This document shows, one piece after another, positions 27,985-36,992 of a stretch of 64,000 nucleotides of DNA (its first letter is position 1; each line of letters begins with the position of its first letter). The stretch spans positions 1 through 64,000 of the forward strand of contig NZ_JAYGIM010000004.1 in the NCBI RefSeq assembly GCF_034930985.1, given 5' to 3'. This DNA is from Arcicella lustrica. GTDB lineage: Bacteria > Bacteroidota > Bacteroidia > Cytophagales > Spirosomataceae. The notes below the pieces were generated by a model. The model searched no databases. It was given only the letters and a program-made list of their open reading frames with translations, and had not been told where the DNA came from. The position numbers were made by a program, and so were the translations under genes.

Positions 27985-30900
27985 TTAAAAATCAAATTTT
28001 GCACCAATCGTTATTACTCTTGGAATTGGATATGAACCATAATCAACACCAACAAAAGCTCCGTTTGGTGCATTTCCAGAAGCATTTAATCCATTTGAAG
28101 TATTACCGTTGGCTTCTCCTGAGAAACTCGAAGCACTATAAGTAGTATTTTCTGGGTCATAATTGGTATAATGACTCCACAAGAAAACATTCTCAGCATT
28201 CATATAAATACGAGCTGTTTTGATTGGTAATTTTCTTAAAATACTTGCTGGTAAAGCATAAGAAACACGGATATTTTTTAATCTTACGAAAGACGCATCT
28301 TCAACCCATAAACTTGTAAACTGGTCTTGCAGACCCGTCAATCCTAAAGTAGCTCTGAAGTGTTGCCCGTCGCCCGGATCAGATTCCGAACGCCATCTGT
28401 TGGCTACTCCTGCGTACATATTACGTCCGTTGTTCCAGAAACCAGAGTAGCGGAAATTTTGATTTACAATTTCGCCACCGAATGTTCCTTGAAGCATGAA
28501 AGAAAAATCGAAACCTTTGTATGAAAAAGTATTGGTTAAACCTGCCATAAAATCAGGCTGATAATTTCCTAAAGTTGTGCGATCATCGACAGTAATTTTG
28601 TTATCACCATTTACATCTCTGATAATTGGGTCTCCCGGTCTTGTTGTTGAATAATGTGGATAAGCATCAACAGCCGCTTGATTTTTGAAAACTCCATCAA
28701 CGATATATCCATAAAAATTAGATATTGGCTGACCCACTTCTGTTTTTACCGCAACCACAAAATCTGTATAAGTAATTGGCGCATTGCTTTGTCCTAATTG
28801 CAATACTTTGTTACGATTCATGCTAAAATTGAAATCAGTTGACCAATTGAATTTCCCTTTTACATTTTGTGTATTCAAGTTTAATTCAATACCTGTATTT
28901 TCCATTTTACCAATGTTGGTCAATTGTGTTGCAAAACCTGTAATATCAGGTACAGGAACATTCAGTAACATATCATTAGTAGTAGAATTGTAATATTCGG
29001 CTGATAAACCAATGCGATTATTCAATGTTTTTAAATCAAAACCGATGTTAAATTGCGTAGTACGTTCCCATTTTAAATCGGTATTGGCAATATTTCCAAT
29101 GGTTAAACCCGGCGCAAGTGTTGTTCCTGAAACATAATTAGAAGAGTTCAGCAAGCTTTTTGAACCATAATTTGGAATTTGATTATTCCCAGCCATACCA
29201 TAGCTTACTCTAAATTTAAGGCTATTAATGGCATTAATATCTTGCATAAAATTTTCGTCTGAAACCATCCATGCGCCAGAAACTGATGGGAAATAACCCC
29301 AGCGAGTATTTGAACCAAATCGTGAACTTCCATCACGACGAATGGCAGCAGTTAAGAAATATTTATTTTTGAAATTATACTGTGCTCTCCCTAAATATGA
29401 AAGCATCGACCATTCAGTAGCATTGGTAAAACCACTTGACACTACACCCGCATTAAGGGTTTCAACTAAGTCATTAGGAAAGTTTCCAGAAGTAAGTGAA
29501 GCAAATTCATTGCGTTGACTTTGTGCTGAATATCCTAATAATACATTAAGATTATGTTCTCCATAAGATTTTTCATAACTCAAAGTATTCTCACTCAACC
29601 AGTTAAACATATAACCACTCGTTGAGTAACCTTCTGCTGCTAAAACGCCTGAATAACCATAACCTTGTTTATTTACACGATAAGAATTATAACGAGTATT
29701 GTACAAATTGGCATTGATACTTGTTCTGAATTTTAAACCATCTATAATTTTATACTCTAAAAATGCTGTTCCTAAAGTATTAAAAGTCTTGTTTTGCTTG
29801 TGGATATAACGTGTTAATGAATACGGATGCCATAAATTCAAATCGTTATAAGCCACGTATTTATTCCAAACAGAATTAGGGTCACGATAACCGATGTTGC
29901 CATTTTCGTTATACACTGGAAAAATCGGGTCACTTTGTAAGCCTAAACTTACCACGTCACTTTTTCCTTGTGTTCCATCCGTGCGGTCGAAAATACTTGT
30001 TACGCCAATATTCAAACCAATGGTAAATTGGTCGCTTAATTGATGTTTAATATTCGAGCGAATCGAAAGACGTTTATAATAATTTTCGTCTAATACTGCT
30101 TGTTGGTTGAGATAAGCCGCCGAAAACATAAACTGTGTTTTTTCTGTACCACCCGATGCTGAGAATTGTGCATTTTGTGAAGGCGCAACTCTGAACATCA
30201 CATCTTGCCAATCCGTCCCTTTTCCAAACTGTTGTGGATTTGTTAAAAACTCGTCAGGAATTCTATAAGTAGAAGTACGAAGACTATTTGGGTCGCTCGC
30301 TTTATTTTTAGCTGGATTCAAATCTACCCAAGCATTATTATGTGCATCAATATAATAGTTAATCCATTGCTGGGCGTCCATCATTTCTACTCTTCTTTCT
30401 ACACTTTGCACGCCAGATTCATATCCTACACTGAAAGTCGTTTTACCCGGCTTTCCTAATTTTGTAGTTACCAAAATAACTCCATTCGCTCCTCTCGAAC
30501 CATAAATTGCTGCCGAAGAAGCATCTTTCAATACCTCTACAGATTCAATATCTTGTGGGTTTACCATGTTAAGGTTGAAGTTTTCAAGCGGAACGCCATC
30601 TACTACAAATAATGGATTCGTTCCTGCTGTAATTGAACTTACTCCACGAATACGAATAATCGGCGAAACGCCGGGCGCTCCTTGTCCTTGTGAAATATTT
30701 ACCCCTGCAATTTGACCAGCCAAAGCTTGCGTAACATTGCTAAAAGAACGGTCTTGAAATTGCTTGAAATTTACTGACGAAACGGCTCCAGAAACGGCTC
30801 TTTTACTCTGTGTCCCATAACCAACAACAACAACTTCATCCAATGATTTCTGGTCAATTATCATTGAAATATTAAAAACTGTGCGTTTTCCAACTAGTAC

Positions 30901-31503
30901 TTCTTGTTTTCCATAGCCTACATAACTAAAAACTAAAACGGTATTTTCGTCTTCAATATCTATTTTAAACTGACCATTCGCATCCGAATTCGTTCCTTTT
31001 ACTGTTCCTTTTATGGTAATATTTACGCCTGCTAACGGACTACCTTTTTCATCTTTAATCGTTCCAGAAACACTTTGAGCAATTTGAGCAACAGCAAATT
31101 CTTCCTTATTTTCCTCAACAGGAGCAAACGATTGTGAAGCATTTTCCAGTTTTCTTAACACAATTTGCTTATTCACCACTACATAAGTAACGGCTAACGG
31201 CTTCAATAAACGTTCAAGTACTTCTGCCAATTTTTCATTTTTGGCTGATAAAAAAACTACTCGTTCTAACGGCACTACTTGCGAATTATACGAAATCCTG
31301 ATTTGGGCAGTCTTTTCAATTTTCTGTAAAGCTGATTTTAGCGCAATTCCATCAATTGATACACTGATTTTTCTATTCAGCTCTTCTTGTGCTGAACTCT
31401 TCGCCCACGAGAAGCTCGTGAGTAATAAAATCATGAAAAACTGTAGTCCAGTTATTTTCATAATAGTAAGCCATAAGGCATTTGATTGTCGATTTTTTTT
31501 CAT
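27985..31503 (-). CDS. SusC-family TonB-dependent transducer with STN domain
   Basis: 1172 aa. After the signal peptide (to KSSAQ) comes an STN domain (residues ~45-115, VSIDGIALKSALQKIEKTAQ), which in FecA-type systems touches the FecR anti-sigma factor to report substrate at the surface. Then a carboxypeptidase-regulatory-like domain (~145-220), plug (~235-345, SLDEVVVVGYGTQSKR at its start) and a C-terminal barrel ending ..TIGAKFDF. Together with the sigma/FecR pair directly upstream this is a trans-envelope signalling and uptake locus. Its leader contains strong hairpins and the candidate antisense RNA at 31517-31640. Confidence 0.95.
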   Translation of the reverse strand: MKKNRQSNALWLTIMKITGLQFFMILLLTSFSWAKSSAQEELNRKISVSIDGIALKSALQKIEKTAQIRISYNSQVVPLERVVFLSAKNEKLAEVLERLLKPLAVTYVVVNKQIVLRKLENASQSFAPVEENKEEFAVAQIAQSVSGTIKDEKGSPLAGVNITIKGTVKGTNSDANGQFKIDIEDENTVLVFSYVGYGKQEVLVGKRTVFNISMIIDQKSLDEVVVVGYGTQSKRAVSGAVSSVNFKQFQDRSFSNVTQALAGQIAGVNISQGQGAPGVSPIIRIRGVSSITAGTNPLFVVDGVPLENFNLNMVNPQDIESVEVLKDASSAAIYGSRGANGVILVTTKLGKPGKTTFSVGYESGVQSVERRVEMMDAQQWINYYIDAHNNAWVDLNPAKNKASDPNSLRTSTYRIPDEFLTNPQQFGKGTDWQDVMFRVAPSQNAQFSASGGTEKTQFMFSAAYLNQQAVLDENYYKRLSIRSNIKHQLSDQFTIGLNIGVTSIFDRTDGTQGKSDVVSLGLQSDPIFPVYNENGNIGYRDPNSVWNKYVAYNDLNLWHPYSLTRYIHKQNKTFNTLGTAFLEYKIIDGLKFRTSINANLYNTRYNSYRVNKQGYGYSGVLAAEGYSTSGYMFNWLSENTLSYEKSYGEHNLNVLLGYSAQSQRNEFASLTSGNFPNDLVETLNAGVVSSGFTNATEWSMLSYLGRAQYNFKNKYFLTAAIRRDGSSRFGSNTRWGYFPSVSGAWMVSDENFMQDINAINSLKFRVSYGMAGNNQIPNYGSKSLLNSSNYVSGTTLAPGLTIGNIANTDLKWERTTQFNIGFDLKTLNNRIGLSAEYYNSTTNDMLLNVPVPDITGFATQLTNIGKMENTGIELNLNTQNVKGKFNWSTDFNFSMNRNKVLQLGQSNAPITYTDFVVAVKTEVGQPISNFYGYIVDGVFKNQAAVDAYPHYSTTRPGDPIIRDVNGDNKITVDDRTTLGNYQPDFMAGLTNTFSYKGFDFSFMLQGTFGGEIVNQNFRYSGFWNNGRNMYAGVANRWRSESDPGDGQHFRATLGLTGLQDQFTSLWVEDASFVRLKNIRVSYALPASILRKLPIKTARIYMNAENVFLWSHYTNYDPENTTYSASSFSGEANGNTSNGLNASGNAPNGAFVGVDYGSYPIPRVITIGAKFDF

Positions 31504-31510
31504 ATAATTG
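31481..31510 (+). promoter_or_regulatory. Putative promoter of an antisense RNA
   Basis: On the + strand, TTTG (31481-31484) is followed after 18 bp by TATAATTG (31503-31510), one mismatch from TAnnTTTG. It points away from susC, into the SusC-FecR gap, and predicts a start near 31517. Confidence 0.35.
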
Positions 31511-31516
31511 TTCGTT

Positions 31517-31640
31517 TTTGGAATGACAAAAGCACAAAAATCCCCTTTCCCTCGCTAAGGGTTTATGTTCTTCAGGCATCAAGGGGATTTGAAAGTAAAG
31601 GTGTTAGCAGTGGTGGTACATTGCTAATACCTTTTTTTTA
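31517..31640 (+). ncRNA. Candidate cis-antisense small RNA opposite the SusC leader
   Basis: No protein is encoded here, yet the + strand has a promoter-like start, a branched hairpin (31538-31547 with 31581-31590, enclosing CCCT-CGCTA-AGGG at 31549-31561) and then a textbook terminator: AAAGGTGTTAGCA (31597-31609) with TGCTAATACCTTT (31622-31634) and T8 at 31632-31639. In the + sense the one non-Watson-Crick position is a G.U pair; in the minus sense it is an A.C mismatch, so the fold favours + strand RNA. Length ~120 nt and its place between anti-sigma gene and susC match the DonS-type antisense RNAs of ECF-controlled PULs in Bacteroides fragilis (known from memory). Expression is inferred. 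Confidence 0.5.
31538..31590 (-). promoter_or_regulatory. Leader hairpin/attenuator upstream of STN-SusC
   Basis: Read on the minus strand, AAATCCCCTT ... AAGGGGATTT followed by TT is a 10-bp terminator-like stem between fecR and susC. It suggests that fecR transcripts end here and that susC has its own start or is attenuated. The same DNA is the 5' hairpin of the + strand RNA candidate. Confidence 0.5.
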
Positions 31641-31685
31641 TGTCTACGGAGGTAATGTTAAAGGGAAAATCATAAAATGTACATG

Positions 31686-32780
31686 TTATTGGTTACAACC
31701 TCGTGATTGAATGATAATCTTTTCGTTTACTACTTCAAAATGAGAATTAGGTCCTATTGCTTCACAAATCAATTTCAATTTTTCAAAAAGTGGCTCATCG
31801 GCTAAACTGGTCGTTAACGAGCAATCTGCCAATAGTTTCTCATCAAAATAAATCGTGACGCCATAAACTTTTTCGAGTGTTTGAAAAATATTACGGATGG
31901 GTGTATCGCTAAATTCTAGGCTTGGCGTAGCATTTGAAGTAATTGCTTTTACTTCTGCGAGTTCAACATTCGATTGATTTGCATGATGACTTTCGCTATT
32001 CACAACTACTTGTTGATTCGGTAATAATGTGATGGTATTTTCAGTACTTTCGCCTTCTTTCGGGAAAACCATTACTTTCCCTGTTTTCACAACTACTTTT
32101 ATATCAGTTGATTTCAAAAAAGCTTGAACTGTAAAACTCGTTCCCAATACTTTTACCACAACATCTTTGGCATGAACTAAAAAAGGATGATTAGCATTTT
32201 TTACAACTTCAAAAAAAGCTTGACCTTTTAGATAAACTTCTCTATTACTGGCATTTTCAAAAGTTGCTGGAAAACTGATAGAACTATTGGGCTGTAAAAG
32301 TGCCGTACTTCCATCAGGTAATTGAACAGGCATTTTTTGTGCCGTGAGATTTTCTTTTTCAATCAACTTTCTGTTAATTTTTGTCAATAAAAGTTCTTCC
32401 GTAATATTGTTTTTCCATAAATAAGCGCCTAAACCCATTGTAAAAACGATGACTACAGAAGCAACTAATTTCAAAAGCCATTCTCTATTTTGGAAAAACT
32501 TTAATTGAATAGGCTCTCGTTGGTTTTCTATATTATTAATTGTACTCAGGGTTTTATTCACTAATAATTCTACTTGAAAATCACTGACAGTTTCTCCTTC
32601 TACTGCTGAAGCAAGGATAAAATCACTAGCTTGTTGCACAAGTAAATATTGCTGAGGATTTTCATCAACCCATTTTGTCCAGAAATCATTCGGGTTTTTA
32701 TAGCCTGAACTCTTTACCCAGTCCACAAATGATGGATTCAGAACAAAATCATCTATCGTATAATCATTATATTTTTTCAT
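31686..32780 (-). CDS. FecR-family anti-sigma factor
   Basis: 364 aa. The N-terminal cytoplasmic part (~1-95) would hold the ECF sigma factor; one transmembrane helix lies at ~102-122 (LVASVVIVFTMGLGAYLW). The periplasmic FecR domain (~145-245, PVQLPDGSTALLQPNSSISFP) and a C-terminal DUF4974/STN-like domain (~290-360, FSDTPIRNIFQTLEKVYGV) follow. It passes the signal from the STN domain of SusC to the sigma factor. It starts 130 bp after the sigma gene and ends 182 bp before susC, across the hairpin cluster. Confidence 0.94.
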   Translation of the reverse strand: MKKYNDYTIDDFVLNPSFVDWVKSSGYKNPNDFWTKWVDENPQQYLLVQQASDFILASAVEGETVSDFQVELLVNKTLSTINNIENQREPIQLKFFQNREWLLKLVASVVIVFTMGLGAYLWKNNITEELLLTKINRKLIEKENLTAQKMPVQLPDGSTALLQPNSSISFPATFENASNREVYLKGQAFFEVVKNANHPFLVHAKDVVVKVLGTSFTVQAFLKSTDIKVVVKTGKVMVFPKEGESTENTITLLPNQQVVVNSESHHANQSNVELAEVKAITSNATPSLEFSDTPIRNIFQTLEKVYGVTIYFDEKLLADCSLTTSLADEPLFEKLKLICEAIGPNSHFEVVNEKIIIQSRGCNQ

Positions 32781-32910
32781 AAAATAATAATATGCTTCTA
32801 TATACAGTAGAAACTACTGAGCAGATCCATACTGCTTTTTGAATAAAAAAAATTAAAATATTTACAATTGTCCCTAAAAAGTCAATTTTCAAGGCAGGAA
32901 ATGAAAGGTT

Positions 32911-33519
32911 TTACTCGAAATAAAGGAAAAGAATACTAAGCCAAACAGCATCATTCGGGAAAACTGTACGCAAAAATGTAAGTGCTTCGTGAATAAGATT
33001 ACCAACGGTTTGGTATTTAACACCCATAATATCAGCGATTTCCTGATTATTCAATTCTTTGAAGTACTTTAAATAAATCGCTTCTTTTTGGCGTTTTGGA
33101 AGACTATTCAGGTGTTGATTAATAATTTTTACACGGTGAAGTTCAGTTTCATCCTGAATGATTTTTTCTTCAACAGAAAAACCTATTTCAAAACATTCTT
33201 CTGATTCTGAACCGTCGTATTGAGGACTAGCAAAAGTACTTTTCTTGACTTCAGTAATAATTCTTCGTCTTACCGATGAGTAAATGTATGCTTTTACAGA
33301 ACCTACATCTTCTTTCAAAGTATGTCGATATTGCCAAAGCTGAATAAATACTTCTTGAATACAATCTTCAATAATTGAATCATCGCTGATCATTTTTCGA
33401 CCATAGCCTATCAATGGTTTTGCATAAAGCCTCAGAAGCGTAGCAAGCGCATCTTCATTGCCATTACGCAAATCGTACCAAAGGGCTAATTCATCATATT
33501 GAGAAGATGAATACGACAT
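32911..33519 (-). CDS. ECF-type RNA polymerase sigma factor
   Basis: 202 aa. Sigma region 2 (residues ~25-90, IIEDCIQEVFIQLWQYR) binds the -10 element and core polymerase; region 4 (~140-195, LPKRQKEAIYLKYFKELNNQEIADIMGVKYQTVGNL, here split by the family HTH) binds the -35. No other domains. First gene of the sigma-FecR-SusC-SusD locus and very probably the activator of susC. The 277-bp gap upstream is shared with the divergent Ate1-like gene. Confidence 0.93.
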   Translation of the reverse strand: MSYSSSQYDELALWYDLRNGNEDALATLLRLYAKPLIGYGRKMISDDSIIEDCIQEVFIQLWQYRHTLKEDVGSVKAYIYSSVRRRIITEVKKSTFASPQYDGSESEECFEIGFSVEEKIIQDETELHRVKIINQHLNSLPKRQKEAIYLKYFKELNNQEIADIMGVKYQTVGNLIHEALTFLRTVFPNDAVWLSILFLYFE

Positions 33520-33796
33520 AAATCTGAGGAATGTTAAATATTAATGTACACAAACTAGGAAAGTAAAATACCAGTTACTAGAAAGGTAAAAAGAATAATA
33601 TTCTACTCAAACATAAGCTTCATTTATTAATTATTTTTTTCGAAAATTTTCGATTTCAATCAGTATTTGCTTCTTTTTACGCCATTATTGATAAAATATG
33701 AACTTGGAAGAAACCTTTGCTTTTCGTCTTATTTCCTTCAAAAAACATTTTTCCTTACATTTACTGCTATTTTAATATAAAATATCATTCTTATAG

Positions 33797-34849
33797 ATGT
33801 TTGCGAAACTAACTTTTCCCGATTCTCTACATCCACACGAACTAGACGACTATCTTGCCAATGGATGGTTTAGAATGGGGCAGACTATTTTTACGACCAA
33901 TTTTCTGAAGTTTTCAGGAATCATCTACAGCGCTATTTGGCTTAGAATTGATTTATCGACTTTTGAAAAAAGTAAAACGCAACAAAAACTTGAGAAACTT
34001 AATGTAGGTTTCAAAGTCGTGATTCAGCCTATTCAATTTAATGAAAAACAAGAAAATCTTTTTCAAAAATATAGAAATCATATCACTTTTGATGCTTCTC
34101 CTTCTTTAGAAAACCTACTCTTTAATAATGGCGAAAATGATGTTTTCAATACTTATGAAGTAAGTGTGTATGACCAAGAGAAATTGATTGCAACAGGTTT
34201 CTTTGACTTGGGCGATAATACTTCTGCTGGTATTACTTGTTTCTATGACCCTGACTATAAGAAACATAGCTTAGGGAAATTTTTGATGTACCAGAAAATA
34301 GATTTTTGTAAGAATTTGGGAATGCGCTATTTCTATCCGGGATATTTTGCTCCGGGTTATCCTTTGTTTGACTATAAATTAGATTTAGCAAAAAATAATC
34401 TTGAATACCTTGATATACATAGCAACAATTGGTTAAGTTTTAAGCATTTTTCAAAAGAAAATGTTCCTTTTTTAATCATGACCCAGAAGCTCAAAACATT
34501 ATCTGAGCAACTGAGTGAAATCGGTTTTGAACATACATTTTTTAAATACGATTACTTCGATGCTGATTTGATGACCAACTTAAATGGCTTAAACCTTTTC
34601 GATTTCCCAATTTTTATTTTCTGTTTTGAAGTAGATGAAAATAACCCAAGTCCGATTATTGTTTATGATATTCGTGACCATCAATATCATCTATTACTTT
34701 CTAGTAGTGTTTTCAGAACCTATGCCGACCAAAATGTAGGCGACCATTATAGTACGAATCTCTTAAAAACAATCAAGTATTTATACTCAAGTGAATCGGC
34801 AAATATTATGGCAAATGTAGTTTCTATGTCTTTAATCAAAACAGTATAA
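33797..34849 (+). CDS. Arginyl-/leucyl-tRNA-protein transferase-like (Ate1/Bpt C-terminal fold) protein
   Basis: 350 aa, cytoplasmic. N-terminal ELDDYLANGWFRMGQTIF and the central block (residues ~135-200) with TGFFDLGDNTSAGITCFYD, KKHSLGKFLMYQKIDF and LGMRYFYPGYFAPGYPLFDYK closely follow the Ate1/Bpt GNAT domain, which attaches an amino acid from tRNA to a protein N-terminus (N-degron pathway). The Cys-rich N-terminal region of eukaryotic Ate1 is absent. The C-terminal ~130 residues are unlike anything I recognise. Substrate and whether it still transfers amino acids are unknown. It is followed 62 bp later by an NAD(P)-binding protein. Confidence 0.6.
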   Translation: MFAKLTFPDSLHPHELDDYLANGWFRMGQTIFTTNFLKFSGIIYSAIWLRIDLSTFEKSKTQQKLEKLNVGFKVVIQPIQFNEKQENLFQKYRNHITFDASPSLENLLFNNGENDVFNTYEVSVYDQEKLIATGFFDLGDNTSAGITCFYDPDYKKHSLGKFLMYQKIDFCKNLGMRYFYPGYFAPGYPLFDYKLDLAKNNLEYLDIHSNNWLSFKHFSKENVPFLIMTQKLKTLSEQLSEIGFEHTFFKYDYFDADLMTNLNGLNLFDFPIFIFCFEVDENNPSPIIVYDIRDHQYHLLLSSSVFRTYADQNVGDHYSTNLLKTIKYLYSSESANIMANVVSMSLIKTV

Positions 34850-34911
34850 TTTTTTCATGATAATTATTCAAGATTTATATGTAATTTGAAAAACATAGAC
34901 CATTGGAAAAT

Positions 34912-35580
34912 ATGAAGGGAAAAATTAGAGCAATCATTACAGGTACAACAGGCATGGTTGGCGAAGGCGTATTACATGAGTGCTTGATGCACCCGCAAGT
35001 TGATACTGTACTGGTAATCAATAGAAAACCTTGTGGAGTACATCACCCAAAACTGATTGAAATTATCCATGAAAATTTCTTTGATATTACTCCTATTCAA
35101 GATAAACTCACTGGTTACAATGCTTGTTATTTCTGCATGGGCGTTACTTCTTTAGGCAAAAAAGAACCCGAATACACTCAATTGACGCATACGCTTACTT
35201 TGCACATTGCCGAAATACTTAGCAAACAAAACCCAACTATGACTTTCTGTTATGTGTCTGGAGCTGGAACTGATAGTTCTGAAAAAGGAAAAAGAATGTG
35301 GGCAAGAGTAAAAGGCAAAACCGAAAATGATTTAATGAAATTGCCTTTCAAACACGTTTTTGCTTTCAGACCGGGTTATATTCAGCCGACGGATGGGCTG
35401 AAAAACACTCAAAGTTTTTATTCATATCTTAGTTGGCTTTTCCCAATTTTCCAGACTTTCTTTCAAAACTACGTTAGCACACTTACTCAAGTTGGTTTAG
35501 CGATGATTCATGCTACACAGCATGGTTATCCAAAAAGCATTTTAGAAGTAAAAGACATCAATGAATTGGCTGGAATATAA
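34912..35580 (+). CDS. NAD(P)-binding atypical SDR / epimerase-like protein
   Basis: 222 aa from the ATG at 34912; an upstream TTG at 34903 is less likely. Rossmann motif TGTTGMVGEGVL (residues ~8-19) and the conserved CFCMGVTSLG and YVSGAGTDSS segments are typical of the HTATIP2/YwnB-like atypical SDRs. The catalytic YxxxK is not in the classical place, as usual for this group. Role unknown; no neighbour clarifies it. It converges with the nucleotide cyclase gene, whose stop is only 14 bp away. Confidence 0.8.
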   Translation: MKGKIRAIITGTTGMVGEGVLHECLMHPQVDTVLVINRKPCGVHHPKLIEIIHENFFDITPIQDKLTGYNACYFCMGVTSLGKKEPEYTQLTHTLTLHIAEILSKQNPTMTFCYVSGAGTDSSEKGKRMWARVKGKTENDLMKLPFKHVFAFRPGYIQPTDGLKNTQSFYSYLSWLFPIFQTFFQNYVSTLTQVGLAMIHATQHGYPKSILEVKDINELAGI

Positions 35581-35593
35581 TATCAAAATACTG

Positions 35594-36715
35594 TTATTTT
35601 TCCTCAACACTCATAATATCAACGAGGTTACGCTTTCCTTTTAATTGTATTTTTCCAATTGATGCTACATTATATTTTGCTGTAATTTTAGCAAAATCAA
35701 TCAATTCTTTAGACGCTAACAAGTATTTCCCATAATCATTACAAACACTTTGAATTCTGGCAGTGGTATTTAAAGTATCGCCATGATAGGCAATATCTCT
35801 TTTAATTTCCCCAATTTCTACCGCTGTTACTTTTCCTAAATGAACACCCGCTTTAAATTTTGGCACAGTACCATATTCGTTTTGATAAGCTGATGCTCGT
35901 TTGTTAAATTGTGCTTCGCAGGCAAAGTAAAAAGCGATACAAGATAAATCTTTCAATCCTTCAGATAATGCCCATGAAATCACTATTTCGTCTCCCACAT
36001 ATTGATATATTTCTGCCCTAAACTTCGGAACTACGTCGTTAATATCCATAAAACTTTCCTGAATAAAAGCACTGTATTTGATATGCCCTAAGTTTTCGGC
36101 AATACTTGTTGATGACTGTAAATCCATAAACATAAATACTCTTTCTTCTTCTTTAGGCGAACGATACTTCCCTAGTAAAAGAGGTAACAAAATCCCAGGA
36201 CCAAACTTTTTATTCATTTGGTTGATAAAACTGATGATGATATTCATAAAAAAAGTATGAATCAGAAATAGGTAAAAAATGTATTTCCACGATTCCTCAT
36301 TTAGTTTGATAGCGCTTAAATCAACCATTGGAGCTATCAATTTTTCAAAAAGCACATACCTGATGATGTAGAAAAGTATCAAGGAAACGATAAATGAGAG
36401 TATCGCTTTGAATATCATTACTCTTCCAAGCGACTTTCTTCTGAAAATCCTATTTTCTAAATAGTATTCAATCATTCCAAATGAGATACCAAATAAAAAT
36501 CCTAAAATCAGTGCTAATAAAAAACTAGACCACAAAGTATCACCCATGACAAAATTGGCACTTGTCATAAACGAACGAAGTATTAAATAATTAACCAATC
36601 CAAAAGACAAGTGTGCTATAATCCAAAAATTTATTTGGATTGATAAATGAGAAAATAGTGGATATTGAAAAGCTACCCGTCTAGCTCTACTGGTATAATC
36701 TAACCTTTCTGACAT
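35594..36715 (-). CDS. Membrane-bound class III adenylate/guanylate cyclase
   Basis: 373 aa from the ATG at 36715 (the frame also opens at a TTG at 36760). Four membrane helices lie in residues ~30-165. The cyclase homology domain (~190-365) has both metal-binding Asp (FMDLQSST and YVGDEIVISW) and the transition-state Asn/Arg in GDTLNTTARI. Substrate choice (ATP or GTP) cannot be read safely; the KRDIAYHGD stretch with Lys and Asp suggests ATP. It makes a cyclic nucleotide at the inner membrane; the Crp-like protein at 25.4 kb is not an obvious receptor. Confidence 0.85.
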   Translation of the reverse strand: MSERLDYTSRARRVAFQYPLFSHLSIQINFWIIAHLSFGLVNYLILRSFMTSANFVMGDTLWSSFLLALILGFLFGISFGMIEYYLENRIFRRKSLGRVMIFKAILSFIVSLILFYIIRYVLFEKLIAPMVDLSAIKLNEESWKYIFYLFLIHTFFMNIIISFINQMNKKFGPGILLPLLLGKYRSPKEEERVFMFMDLQSSTSIAENLGHIKYSAFIQESFMDINDVVPKFRAEIYQYVGDEIVISWALSEGLKDLSCIAFYFACEAQFNKRASAYQNEYGTVPKFKAGVHLGKVTAVEIGEIKRDIAYHGDTLNTTARIQSVCNDYGKYLLASKELIDFAKITAKYNVASIGKIQLKGKRNLVDIMSVEEK

Positions 36716-36992
36716 ATAAAATGCTATAAAACTGTTTTTAGACTTTGAGGTTTTCAACAAATAAAAATTAGTTCTTGAGAAAATAAAGCACCTTTAGCAA
36801 TATTCAAATACTTATATTTTTATTCGTTTTCAAGCGAAGGTTTAAATTTAGGTTTTTAATGGCAATTATCCCATTCTTTGGCAATATGTCGTATGATAAA
36901 ATCATTCTATAGTTAATCATCCTCATTATCGCCGCTGACTTTTATCATATTTTAAGCCTGTCCCTTGCCATAATTTTGTAAAAAAAACTTAT

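Noticed and set aside
28784..28993. 69-aa + strand ORF inside the second susC (example of many antisense ORFs)
   Set aside because: Shadow frame of a strongly coding gene; no independent support. The same applies to the other antisense ORFs within long genes.
31538..31590. TPP or other known riboswitch upstream of SusC
   Set aside because: The words TTAGCGAGGGAAAGG recall part of a TPP aptamer, but the conserved CTGAGA and other core elements are missing.
31486..31710. 74-aa + strand ORF over the fecR-susC gap
   Set aside because: It passes straight through two strong RNA hairpins and a terminator; a non-coding RNA explains the region better.
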